Shown in pieces: positions 43,361 to 51,152 of a stretch of DNA of 64,000 nucleotides. The translations under genes were made by a program, and so were the position numbers. This DNA is from Phenylobacterium sp. (GTDB taxonomy: Bacteria; Pseudomonadota; Alphaproteobacteria; Caulobacterales; Caulobacteraceae), in the NCBI RefSeq assembly GCF_004297125.1, contig NZ_SCVD01000006.1, positions 160,081 through 224,080 of the forward strand. Direction: 5' to 3'. Numbering within the stretch: the stretch's first letter is position 1; each line of letters begins with the position of its first letter. The notes under the pieces were generated by a model. It saw only the letters and a program-made list of their open reading frames with translations, searched no databases and was not told the origin of the DNA.

Positions 43361-44824
43361 ATGAAGCTCCACCGCGCTATCGCCACTGCGATGCGAGGCC
43401 TTCGACGTGTGCTCCCCGGCGCGCTTGCAGGCGCGATGGCGTGCGCCTGCGCGGTCGGGGTTTCCGGAGTTTCGGCGCAGGAACTCTCGAGCGAGCCCAC
43501 CGCCGCGGCTACGGTCGAAGCTCCTCTGGACATGGCCGTCGGCCTGCGGGCGGACGGGCCTGTGGGCAGGGTCGTGGTCAGCCAGCCGGAGACCGTGCAG
43601 GTGGCGACCGCCGGCCCCAACCGACTCTACGTGATCGGGAGCCAGCCGGGCGCGACCAATCTGCTCGTCTACGATCGCCAGGGCCGGCTCTCGCAGAGCG
43701 TGGACGTGCAGGTCGGCTACGACGCCCAGGCGCTGCGCGACCTGCTGGCCGACGCCCTGCCGGGCGAACCGATCACCGTGAAGGGCCTGTCCTCCAGCCT
43801 GTTGCTCGAAGGCGAGGTGTCGAGCCCATCCGTCGCCGCCATCGCCGAGACCCTGGCCCAGCGCGTCGCGCCCGACGCCGTGATCTCACGCCTGCACGCC
43901 CGGTCAAGCCAGGTGCTGCTCCAGGTTCGCATCATGGAGGTCAGTTCGCGCGGGTTGAAGGATATCGGCACGGCGGTGTCGATCACCAACGATCCGAACC
44001 TCACCATAGCCATCGGCGGCGCATCCGCCGGGGCGGATACGCCGTTCGGCGTCGCCCAGCTCAACGCCCGCGCCGGCGGCCTGCGGCTCGACGCCGCCGT
44101 CCGCGCCCTGGAAGACCGGGGCGAGCTGCGGGTGGTCGCCCAGCCGTCCCTGATCGCGCTGTCCGGCGAGACCGCCTCCTTCCGCTCCGGGGGCGAGTTC
44201 CCTTTCCCAGTCCCGGCCGACGACGGGAACGTCACCATCGAGTTCCGCCCGTATGGCGCGGCGATGACCTTCAAGCCGGTCGTGCAGGAGAACGGGCTGA
44301 TCCGCGTCGGCCTGGACGCCGAACTCAGCGAAGTCGACCCGTCGGTGGCGCTGCGCCTCGTGGGCGTCACCGTGCCGGGCCTCAAGATGCGACGCGCCAT
44401 TACGACCGCGGACCTGCGGGACGGCGAGACCTTCCTCATCGCGGGACTGTTCGAGGATTCCAGCGAGAACAACACCAGTGCGACGCCCTTCCTGGGCAGG
44501 ATCCCGATCATCGGGCCGGCGCTGGCCCCGGTGCTCCGAGCCGTGCGCAAGAAAGAAGCGCATCGCGAGCTGGCGATCCTGGTCACGCCCCGGATAGGCG
44601 TCCAGGCCTCGTCGTCGCCCGCCGGCCAGCCCAGTTTGCTGGCGGAAGCTGAGCCGGTCTCTCCGACCATCGACCCGCCGCGCATGCCGAGGTCGGCCTC
44701 TGCGCCGCGTGGACCGCCGCTCCGCGCCTTCGTGGCCGAGGTGCGGGAGGCCTTCCGCCCACCGGTCCGCTGGATCAAGCACGCGGCGTCGCGTTTCACC
44801 TCGGCCCTGCGGAGCCGCGCCTGA
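43361..44824 (+). CDS. Secretin of the CpaC/RcpA (Flp pilus) type
   Basis: A 487-residue outer-membrane secretin. It has a signal peptide (ALAGAMACACAVGVSGVSAQE) and an N0/pilus-associated domain (AVGLRADGPVGRVVVSQPETVQVA, GATNLLVYDRQGR). A BON-like segment follows (VKGLSSSLLLEGEVSSPSVAAIAETLAQ), then the secretin core: VLLQVRIMEVSSRGLKDIG, VVAQPSLIALSGETASFRSGGEFPFP and GLFEDSSENNTSATPFLGRIP. The overall pattern is that of CpaC in tad pilus loci. No cpaB, cpaE or cpaF lies next to it, so it is an orphan copy or part of a split locus. ATG 43361 was preferred over a TTG at 43331. The C-terminal tail (about 60 residues) is basic and of unknown role. Confidence 0.85.
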   Translation: MKLHRAIATAMRGLRRVLPGALAGAMACACAVGVSGVSAQELSSEPTAAATVEAPLDMAVGLRADGPVGRVVVSQPETVQVATAGPNRLYVIGSQPGATNLLVYDRQGRLSQSVDVQVGYDAQALRDLLADALPGEPITVKGLSSSLLLEGEVSSPSVAAIAETLAQRVAPDAVISRLHARSSQVLLQVRIMEVSSRGLKDIGTAVSITNDPNLTIAIGGASAGADTPFGVAQLNARAGGLRLDAAVRALEDRGELRVVAQPSLIALSGETASFRSGGEFPFPVPADDGNVTIEFRPYGAAMTFKPVVQENGLIRVGLDAELSEVDPSVALRLVGVTVPGLKMRRAITTADLRDGETFLIAGLFEDSSENNTSATPFLGRIPIIGPALAPVLRAVRKKEAHRELAILVTPRIGVQASSSPAGQPSLLAEAEPVSPTIDPPRMPRSASAPRGPPLRAFVAEVREAFRPPVRWIKHAASRFTSALRSRA

Positions 44825-44876
44825 GCGGCCGACTCGTGTAAGCTTTCTCGACGCCTGCAGCGTGGAGGAGCGGTCC

Positions 44877-45206
44877 ATGAGCTTTTCGACCTTCGCACTG
44901 GTCGCCGCGGCCCTGGCGGCCGCCGGCGCCGCCTCCGCCCAGCCGATTCGCGTGCTGACCCCGCCCGGCCCGCTCCGCGCGCCGCCACAGGCCTCGGAAT
45001 GCGTCGCCGCCGCGCCGGGCTCGGAGGTCGCGGACGTGGAGTGCGTATTGAGGCTGACCCCGCCCCGGCGCGGCGCCCAGGCGGCGCCCAGCCGCATCCT
45101 CATCCGCACGCAATGGGCGCCCCAGCGGAGCCCGCGTGGCGAGGCTCAGATCGTACATCTGGCCGGCAAGCCGGCGCGGGCGACGGCGCTGCCGATCGTG
45201 GAATAG
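44877..45206 (+). CDS. Small exported protein of unknown function
   Basis: A 109-residue protein 52 bases after the secretin gene, with a strong GGAGGAG ribosome site before ATG 44877. The signal peptide is STFALVAAALAAAGAASAQP. The mature part has two Cys (SECVAAAPG, DVECVLRL) about 14 residues apart and ends in a strand-like VHLAGKPARATALPIVE. I recognise no family. Orientation and spacing allow co-transcription with the secretin. Confidence 0.6.
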   Translation: MSFSTFALVAAALAAAGAASAQPIRVLTPPGPLRAPPQASECVAAAPGSEVADVECVLRLTPPRRGAQAAPSRILIRTQWAPQRSPRGEAQIVHLAGKPARATALPIVE

Positions 45207-45281
45207 CCAGCTCTGGGCCGTGGCTGCGGGAGCTAAACGAGTCCGCTTGGCGCCGCGCGGATCCTGTGTCCAACTCCGGAC

Positions 45282-45473
45282 ATGCGATCCATTAACCTTA
45301 CCGCCCTGTGGATGTGGCCCCTATTGGCGACCTTCGTCCTCATCCTGATGAGCTTCGACAACCCCTTCCGACTCGCCCTCGCCGGCTTCATGCTGGCAGC
45401 CCAGCGTCCGGTCTGGCGGTTCATCCACGCGTTCGATCCGTCGCCAGCCCACATCGCGAAGAGATCGCGATAA
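45282..45473 (+). CDS. Possible small membrane protein (63 residues)
   Basis: A 63-residue frame from ATG 45282 with one strong hydrophobic segment (ALWMWPLLATFVLILMSF) and a basic C-terminal tail. The composition resembles real small membrane proteins and its third-position GC is plausible. There is no clear ribosome site and no domain. Coding status is uncertain. Confidence 0.4.
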   Translation: MRSINLTALWMWPLLATFVLILMSFDNPFRLALAGFMLAAQRPVWRFIHAFDPSPAHIAKRSR

Positions 45474-45569
45474 GACCCAGTAAAATCTCAAGATATATGC
45501 TTTTCGGCAGTTTCGGCAGTCGGCCTCAGAAAAAGGTCGCAGCGCCCTGTTTTACAACCCATTTCGGGT

Positions 45570-45644
45570 TGGTAGGCCGGGTGAGGTTCGAACTCACGAC
45601 CATTCGATTAAAAGTCGAATGCTCTACCACTGAGCTACCGGCCC
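45570..45644 (-). tRNA. tRNA-Lys (anticodon TTT)
   Basis: On the minus strand from 45644 a complete cloverleaf is visible. The acceptor GGGCCGG pairs with CCGGCCT (one G-U). The D arm is GCTC-AGTGGTA-GAGC and the anticodon stem is TTCGA/TCGAA with loop CTTTTAA. The T arm GTGAG-TTCGAAC-CTCAC is followed by discriminator A and an encoded CCA. Anticodon TTT specifies lysine. Confidence 0.96.
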
Positions 45645-45773
45645 TCGACGCGAGCCTCCCTATCGGGCGCCCGGGGCGAAGCGGGCGGAACCTAGAGGGC
45701 GGCGGGCGAAAGTCAAACCGGCTTTCGCAGCCCAAGCCTTAACAGCGCCACAGCTCGGCGTATTGTGGACTTC

Positions 45774-46460
45774 ATGCGCTCGAAAGACCTCTGCCTGATC
45801 GTCGCCGTCATCGTCGGGCTGGCCGGATCGGCCTCGGGGCAGACCCGACAGACCACCCGGACCCCGCCGGCCAAGGCCGCGCCACTCCCGCCGCCTCCGC
45901 CGCCGCCGGATCCCGCGAACCAGATGAAGACTTCGGACCAGCTCAAGCGCGAGAGCGTCCAGGGCGCGGCCACCACCCCGCTGCGCGACCTCAACGTCGT
46001 CAGGGCCAAGATTCCTGAGATCCTGCTGCAGGCCCTCGACGACCCCTATGCCCGCCCCCCGCGCGCCTTCAAGTGCGCCGCCCTGATCGGCTTGATCCGG
46101 CCGCTGGACGAGGCATTGGGGCCGGACCTGGATCGCGTGCCGGTCGGCGACGAGAACCTGATGGATCGCGGCAAGTCCACCGCCCTGGGCGTGGCGGGCG
46201 ACCTGGCCGCGGACGCTATCCCGTTCCGCGGCTTCGTGCGGAGGCTCTCCGGCGCAGAGGCCCACGATCGGCTCGTCCAGTCGGCGATCATCGCCGGCAA
46301 CGTCCGGCGGGCCTATCTGAAGGGGCTGGGCGAATCCAAGGGATGCACCCCGCCGGCCACGCCCTCGCACGAGCGGGCGGCGTTGAAGCAGGCTGCGGCC
46401 ACGGGGCCGCAACGCCCGCCGGCCAAGAGCGCGCTTACGCCGAAGTACCCGGTCCGCTAG
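45774..46460 (+). CDS. Secreted proline-rich protein of unknown function
   Basis: A 228-residue exported protein with signal peptide ([18 protein letters not shown]). A proline-rich linker with eight consecutive Pro (about 40-47) leads into a helical domain ([72 protein letters not shown]). ATG 45774 is preferred to the GTG at 45765. The 3' end overlaps the convergent tgt gene by 26 bases. I recognise no named family. Confidence 0.7.
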   Translation: MRSKDLCLIVAVIVGLAGSASGQTRQTTRTPPAKAAPLPPPPPPPDPANQMKTSDQLKRESVQGAATTPLRDLNVVRAKIPEILLQALDDPYARPPRAFKCAALIGLIRPLDEALGPDLDRVPVGDENLMDRGKSTALGVAGDLAADAIPFRGFVRRLSGAEAHDRLVQSAIIAGNVRRAYLKGLGESKGCTPPATPSHERAALKQAAATGPQRPPAKSALTPKYPVR

Positions 46461-47568
46461 GGCGCTGCCGCGCCGCGAAGGCAGTGCGGAACGCCTCCAT
46501 GGTCCCGGCCGCGATGGCGGCGCGCATCTCGGCCATCAGGGCCTGGAAGAAGGCCAGGTTGTGCCAGGACAGCAGCACCTGGCCCAGAATCTCCTCCGCC
46601 TTCACGAGGTGGTGCAGATAGGCCTTGGAATAGTCGCGGCTGGCCGGGACATCGCTGGAGGGATCCAGCGGCGCGTCATCCTCGGCGAAGCGGGCGTTCT
46701 TCAGGTTGACCGGCCCCTCCCAGGTCCAGGCCTGGCCATGGCGGCCCGAGCGGGTGGGCAGGACACAGTCGAACATGTCGACCCCGCGATAGACCGCCTC
46801 GACGATGTCGATCGGCTTGCCCACGCCCATCAGGTAGCGCGGCCGCTCCACGGGCAACATGGCAGGCGCGAAGTCCAGAGCCTCGCACATGGCCTGGTGC
46901 CCCTCGCCTACCGCTAACCCGCCGATGGCGTAGCCGTCGAAGCCGATCTCCCGCAGCCGGTCGGCCGACTCCCGGCGGAGAGCCGGGTCCAATCCGCCCT
47001 GCTGGATGCCGAACAGGTTTTGCACATCTCGTTCGCCGAACGCGTTCTTCGAACGTTGTCCCCAGCGCGCAGAGCGGCGCATGGCGTCGGCGGCCCGCTC
47101 GGGCGGCGCCGGCAGGGCGACCAGTTCGTCCAGTTGCATGACGATGTCCGAGCCCAGCAGATCGGCCTGGATCTCCATCGACCGCTCTGGCGACAGCGCG
47201 TGGCGGCTGCCGTCGATGTGGCTCTGGAAGGTGACCGATTCCTCGGTGACCTTGGAGATCTTCGACAGCGACATCACCTGGAAGCCGCCCGAGTCGGTCA
47301 GGATCGGCTTCTCCCAACGCATGAACCGGTGCAGGCCGCCCAGCCGCTTCACCCGCTCCGCCGTGGGCCGCAGCATCAGGTGATAGGTGTTGCCCAGCAG
47401 GATGTCGGCGCCGGTGGCGGCCACCTGGTCCACGGTCAGCGCCTTGACCGTCCCGGCCGTGCCCACCGGCATGAAGGCGGGCGTGCGGATCTCGCCGCGC
47501 GGCGTGGCGAGCACCCCGGTGCGCGCCTTGCCGTCCGTGGCCGCGATCGTGAACGGGAACCCCGCCAT
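46435..47568 (-). CDS. tgt: Queuine tRNA-ribosyltransferase (tRNA-guanine transglycosylase)
   Basis: A 377-residue enzyme that exchanges G34 for preQ1 in tRNAs with GUN anticodons. Key segments are [18 protein letters not shown] (catalytic Asp region), [47 protein letters not shown] (nucleophilic Asp) and the zinc region near [17 protein letters not shown]. One caution: family members bind Zn with CxCxxC plus His, but this sequence shows [23 protein letters not shown] without the cysteines, so the zinc site looks lost. It shares one base with the queA stop. Confidence 0.92.
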   Translation of the reverse strand: MAGFPFTIAATDGKARTGVLATPRGEIRTPAFMPVGTAGTVKALTVDQVAATGADILLGNTYHLMLRPTAERVKRLGGLHRFMRWEKPILTDSGGFQVMSLSKISKVTEESVTFQSHIDGSRHALSPERSMEIQADLLGSDIVMQLDELVALPAPPERAADAMRRSARWGQRSKNAFGERDVQNLFGIQQGGLDPALRRESADRLREIGFDGYAIGGLAVGEGHQAMCEALDFAPAMLPVERPRYLMGVGKPIDIVEAVYRGVDMFDCVLPTRSGRHGQAWTWEGPVNLKNARFAEDDAPLDPSSDVPASRDYSKAYLHHLVKAEEILGQVLLSWHNLAFFQALMAEMRAAIAAGTMEAFRTAFAARQRPSGPGTSA

Positions 47569-48644
47569 CAGGCGGCCCGCCAGAGCAGGCTGGAGTCGCC
47601 GTAGGAATAGAACCGGTATCCAATGGCGATCGCGTGGGCGTAGGCCGCACGCATGGTGTCGAAGCCCGCGAAGGCCGAGACCAGCATGAACAGCGTCGAT
47701 TTCGGCAGGTGGAAGTTGGTCATCAGCCCATCCGCGGCCCGGAACCGGTAGCCCGGGGTGATGAAGATCGCCGTCTCGGCGCAGAATGGCCGGATCGTCC
47801 CATGCGGATCGGCGGCGCTCTCCAACAGGCGCAGCGAGGTGGTGCCGACGCAGACGATGCGGCCGCCGGCGGCGCGGGCGGCGTTCAGCCGCTGGGCGGT
47901 CTCGGCGTCGATCTCGCCCCACTCGGCGTGCATCTTGTGGTCGGAGAGGTCCTCGGTTTTCACCGGCAGGAAGGTGCCCGCGCCGACATGGAGCGTCACC
48001 CGCTCCAGTCCGACGCCCATGTCCGCCAGCCTCGCCAGCAGCTCGGGGGTGAAATGCAGCCCGGCGGTCGGCGCGGCCACCGAGCCGTCCTCGGCGGCAT
48101 AGACGGTCTGGTAGTCGGTGCGGTCCTGCTCGTCCTCGCCCCGCTTGGCGGCGATGTAAGGCGGCAGCGGCATCATCCCGCGCTCGGCGATGGCCGCCAT
48201 CAGGTCCGGGCCGGAGAGGTCGAAGGCGATGGTGACCTCGCCCCCCTCGCCCTTGGCCTCGACGGTGGCGTCAAGGCTCCCGAGGAAGCAGGCTCGGTCG
48301 TCACTCTCGCCGAACACCAGCCGGTCGCCGACCGCAAGCTTCTTGCCCGGCCGCATGAAGGCGGTCCAAACGTGGCCGGACCGCGGCTGGTGCAGGGTCG
48401 CCTCGACGGCGATCCGGCTCTCGCCGCGGAGGCGGAAGCCCTTCAGCCGCGCGGGGATCACCCGGGTGTCGTTGACCACCAACACGTCGCCGGCCCGCAG
48501 CAGGCCCGGCAGGTCGCGCACCTGCAGGTCGCGCAGCGGCGCCCCCGGTTCGACCAGCAGCAGGCGCGCGGAGTCCCGCGGGCTTGCGGGACGCAGGGCG
48601 ATCCGCTCCTCGGGCAGATGGAAATCGAAGTCGGCGAGTTGCAT
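47568..48644 (-). CDS. queA: S-adenosylmethionine:tRNA ribosyltransferase-isomerase QueA
   Basis: A 358-residue enzyme adding the epoxycyclopentane ring in queuosine synthesis, the step after Tgt. Diagnostic segments are [74 protein letters not shown] sequence, [15 protein letters not shown] and [22 protein letters not shown] chose ATG 48644 because the family starts at [11 protein letters not shown] 48665 is in frame upstream. queA and tgt form a translationally coupled pair. Confidence 0.95.
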   Translation of the reverse strand: MQLADFDFHLPEERIALRPASPRDSARLLLVEPGAPLRDLQVRDLPGLLRAGDVLVVNDTRVIPARLKGFRLRGESRIAVEATLHQPRSGHVWTAFMRPGKKLAVGDRLVFGESDDRACFLGSLDATVEAKGEGGEVTIAFDLSGPDLMAAIAERGMMPLPPYIAAKRGEDEQDRTDYQTVYAAEDGSVAAPTAGLHFTPELLARLADMGVGLERVTLHVGAGTFLPVKTEDLSDHKMHAEWGEIDAETAQRLNAARAAGGRIVCVGTTSLRLLESAADPHGTIRPFCAETAIFITPGYRFRAADGLMTNFHLPKSTLFMLVSAFAGFDTMRAAYAHAIAIGYRFYSYGDSSLLWRAA

Positions 48645-48680
48645 GAAGGGCGAGGTGAAGCGCACGCGATGCGGCGCGCG

Positions 48681-49139
48681 TCAAGCTTGGGGCTGGCCCA
48701 TAGCGCGGCGGGCCTTGGCCAACGCCGCCTCGAGCCGCGCGCGGGCCTTGGCGTGCTTCGCCTGCAGCGCCGCGCGGCGGGCGTCCAACTCGGCCAGCTC
48801 GCGCGCCTGCTCGGCGTCGGCCGCCGCCAGCTTGGCCTCGGCGTCGGCCACCTTCTTCAGGGCCGCCTTCGAGGGCCCGGCCGGCCTCGCCTTCGCGGCC
48901 TTCGCCGGTTTCAGCTTCTCGAGCGTGGCGCGCGAACCCGCGGCCCGGCGAAGCACTTCGCCGGGTTGCGCGGTCGCCGCCTTCACCAGGGCGGGGTCGT
49001 CGGTCTGGTGGGCGAGGCCGGTCTTGAACAGGTCCTGGTGACTGCCCCAGGCGGCCAGCGCCTTGGGCTTCGAACTGGCCGCCACGACGTAGTCGGTGAG
49101 GCCGTCCGACGTCACGAACACCTTGAGCCGGGGCGCCAT
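48681..49139 (-). CDS. Conserved small protein with a C-terminal coiled coil, unknown function
   Basis: A 152-residue cytosolic protein. The N-terminal part (APRLKVFVTSDGLTDYVVAASSKPKALAAWGSHQDLFKTG) looks like a small folded domain. Residues about 65-150 are Ala/Lys/Glu-rich with heptads (KKVADAEAKLAAADAEQARELAELDARRAALQAKHAKARARLEAAL), a likely coiled coil. It lies between the cyclophilin pair and queA on the same strand. No function can be given. Confidence 0.7.
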   Translation of the reverse strand: MAPRLKVFVTSDGLTDYVVAASSKPKALAAWGSHQDLFKTGLAHQTDDPALVKAATAQPGEVLRRAAGSRATLEKLKPAKAAKARPAGPSKAALKKVADAEAKLAAADAEQARELAELDARRAALQAKHAKARARLEAALAKARRAMGQPQA

Positions 49140-49151
49140 CGCCGCCGCGCT

Positions 49152-49616
49152 CTAAGCGTCCGCGGCGACCTTGGCCGAGACGATCTTGCCGGGGTTGCGC
49201 GGCGGCTCGCCCTTGGGCAGCGAGTCGATGTGCTCCATGCCCTCGGTCACCTCGCCCCAGACGGTGTACTGGCCGTCCAGGAAGCGGGCGTCGTCGAAGC
49301 AGATGAAGAACTGGCTGTTGGCCGAGTTCGGATTGGCGGTGCGGGCCATGGAGCAAACCCCGCGCACATGCGGCTCCTTGGAGAACTCGGCCGGCAGGTT
49401 GGGCTTGTCCGAGCCGCTGGTGCCCGTACCCGTGGGGTCGCCGCCCTGGGCCATGAAGCCCGGAATCACGCGGTGGAAGACCACGCCGTCATAGAAGCCC
49501 TCGCGGGCCAGCTGCTTGATCCGCGCCACGTGCTGGGGCGCCAGGTCGGGCCGCAGCTTGATCGTCACGGGGCCGGTTTCCAGCTCCAGCAGAAGGGTGT
49601 TTTCGGCGTCCATCAT
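49152..49616 (-). CDS. Cytosolic cyclophilin-type peptidyl-prolyl isomerase
   Basis: A 154-residue PPIase with no signal peptide. Active-site segments are FYDGVVFHRVIPGFMAQGGDPTGTGTSG, SMARTANPNSANSQFFICF and LDGQYTVWGEVTEGM. The catalytic Arg is in FHRV, and QFF and the WGEV region are present. It overlaps the preceding periplasmic cyclophilin by 4 bases (ATGA), so the two isomerases are co-translated for different compartments. Confidence 0.93.
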   Translation of the reverse strand: MMDAENTLLLELETGPVTIKLRPDLAPQHVARIKQLAREGFYDGVVFHRVIPGFMAQGGDPTGTGTSGSDKPNLPAEFSKEPHVRGVCSMARTANPNSANSQFFICFDDARFLDGQYTVWGEVTEGMEHIDSLPKGEPPRNPGKIVSAKVAADA

Positions 49617-50482
49617 TTCACCTCGACAGGGATGTTCACGTCACAGGCCGTGAAATTCGCGCCGGCCGCAGCCTGGGCGCGGGCGATCTCGGCCTTGAAC
49701 CACTTACCGGCCGGATCGATCACGCGGATCTTCGGCCGGTCCTTTTCCGGGATATCGCTCAGCAGGCGCACCCGTTCCATCTTGTCCTGCGGGTCGGCCA
49801 CGGGCTCGCCCACCTTGATGGCCTTGACCACGTCCTGGCCGGCGATCACGCGGCCCCAGGCGGTGTAGCGGCGCTCCAGCTGCGGATAGTTGGCCCGCAT
49901 CAGGAAGAATTGGCTGTTGGCCGAGTCGTCCTCCTGGCCTCGCGCCGCGCCACCGACGCCGGGGCAGAACAACCCGTAGCCCGAGATCTTCCCGTCGCGG
50001 GTCATGGGCGCCAGCATCATCGACTGGGTGGTCACCGGCAGCGACTTGATGAAGCCCACCTCGGCCACGGCCTGGTCCACGGCCAGGACGAAGGGCGTCT
50101 CGGGGCCGCGCCGGAACAGGAACTCGGCCTTGACGTTCGGCTTGGTCGAGCCGCCGGTGCCGCGGTTCTCCGGGTCGCCGGTCTGGTCCATAAAGTCTTC
50201 AATGACCCGGAAAAAGGTCTGGCCGTCGTAGAAGTGCTCCAGCGCCAGCTCGCGCATCCGCGCGGTCCAGAGCGGCGCGACCTCGGGGACCATCTCCACG
50301 ATGATCCGGCCCTTGTTGGTGTCGATCACCAGCACATCCTCAGCCTTGGGGACGCGCCAGTCGGCGGCGGCGGGCGCCGCGGGCGCGGCGGGGACCGCTG
50401 GCGCCGGGGCCTTCTTCTGGGCGGAGGCCGTGGTGGCGAGGGCCGCGAACGCCGCGGCGAGCAGAACGGTCTTCAACGTCAT
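49613..50482 (-). CDS. Periplasmic cyclophilin-type peptidyl-prolyl isomerase
   Basis: A 289-residue PPIase with signal peptide (TVLLAAAFAALATTASAQ) and an Ala/Pro linker. The cyclophilin fold is divergent but shows FYDGQTFFRVIEDFMDQTGDPENRGTGGS, SANSQFFLMRANYP and RYTAWGRVIAGQDVV. It is longer than minimal cyclophilins, with an insertion (about 140-185, SLPVTTQSMMLAPMTRDGKISGYG) and a C-terminal extension containing one Cys. Likely assists envelope protein folding. Confidence 0.88.
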   Translation of the reverse strand: MTLKTVLLAAAFAALATTASAQKKAPAPAVPAAPAAPAAADWRVPKAEDVLVIDTNKGRIIVEMVPEVAPLWTARMRELALEHFYDGQTFFRVIEDFMDQTGDPENRGTGGSTKPNVKAEFLFRRGPETPFVLAVDQAVAEVGFIKSLPVTTQSMMLAPMTRDGKISGYGLFCPGVGGAARGQEDDSANSQFFLMRANYPQLERRYTAWGRVIAGQDVVKAIKVGEPVADPQDKMERVRLLSDIPEKDRPKIRVIDPAGKWFKAEIARAQAAAGANFTACDVNIPVEVK

Positions 50483-50522
50483 GGCGCCTCTCGTAGCGAG
50501 GACGCCGCCGCTCCGCCAGCGA

Positions 50523-51017
50523 TTAGGCGCGGCCCACCTTTTCCATCAGGCGGGCCTTCACCGAGGGGCTGACGAACTTGCCGACCTCGCCGCCCAGCAC
50601 GGCGATCTCCTTCACCAGCTTCGAGGCGATGGCCTGGTGGCGGGGATCGGCCATGAAGAAGACGGTTTCTATGTCGCGGTCCAACTGCTGGTTCATCGCG
50701 GTCATCTGGAATTCGAACTCGAAGTCGGCCACCGCGCGCAGGCCCCGAACGATGACGCTAGCTCCCACCTCGCGCGCGAAGTGCATGGTGAGCCCCTCGA
50801 ACGGCTGGACGATGATTTCGCACTGGTTGCGCAGCGGCGCCACCGCCTCCTCGACGATGTCGACGCGTTCCTCCAGCGAGAACAGCGGCCCCTTTCCGGC
50901 GTTGATCGCAACGCCGATGACCAGGCGGTCCACCAGCTTTGCGGCGCGGCCCATGATATCGGTGTGGCCGTTGTGGATGGGGTCGAACGTACCCGGGTAA
51001 AGGCCGACGCGGGTCAT
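50523..51017 (-). CDS. coaD: Pantetheine-phosphate adenylyltransferase
   Basis: A 164-residue nucleotidyltransferase, the penultimate step of coenzyme A synthesis. The T/HxGH motif is in YPGTFDPIHNGHTDIMGRA. RGLRAVADFEFEFQMTAMNQQL and EIAVLGGEVGKFVSPSV complete the family pattern. Length is typical. It follows gyrA on the same strand after a 135-base gap in which I see no clear terminator. Confidence 0.96.
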   Translation of the reverse strand: MTRVGLYPGTFDPIHNGHTDIMGRAAKLVDRLVIGVAINAGKGPLFSLEERVDIVEEAVAPLRNQCEIIVQPFEGLTMHFAREVGASVIVRGLRAVADFEFEFQMTAMNQQLDRDIETVFFMADPRHQAIASKLVKEIAVLGGEVGKFVSPSVKARLMEKVGRA

Positions 51018-51152
51018 GCGCTAAGGGTCCCCCAACTCAACCGTTTCGCCCTTTCGCCGCCAGGCGCGGTTCTGGCAAGGGAAAATCGACGTTCCGCTCC
51101 GTGAGGGTCGGACGCGAAACCCACGATAGCGAGCCGCGTTGGGCGCTGCGGA

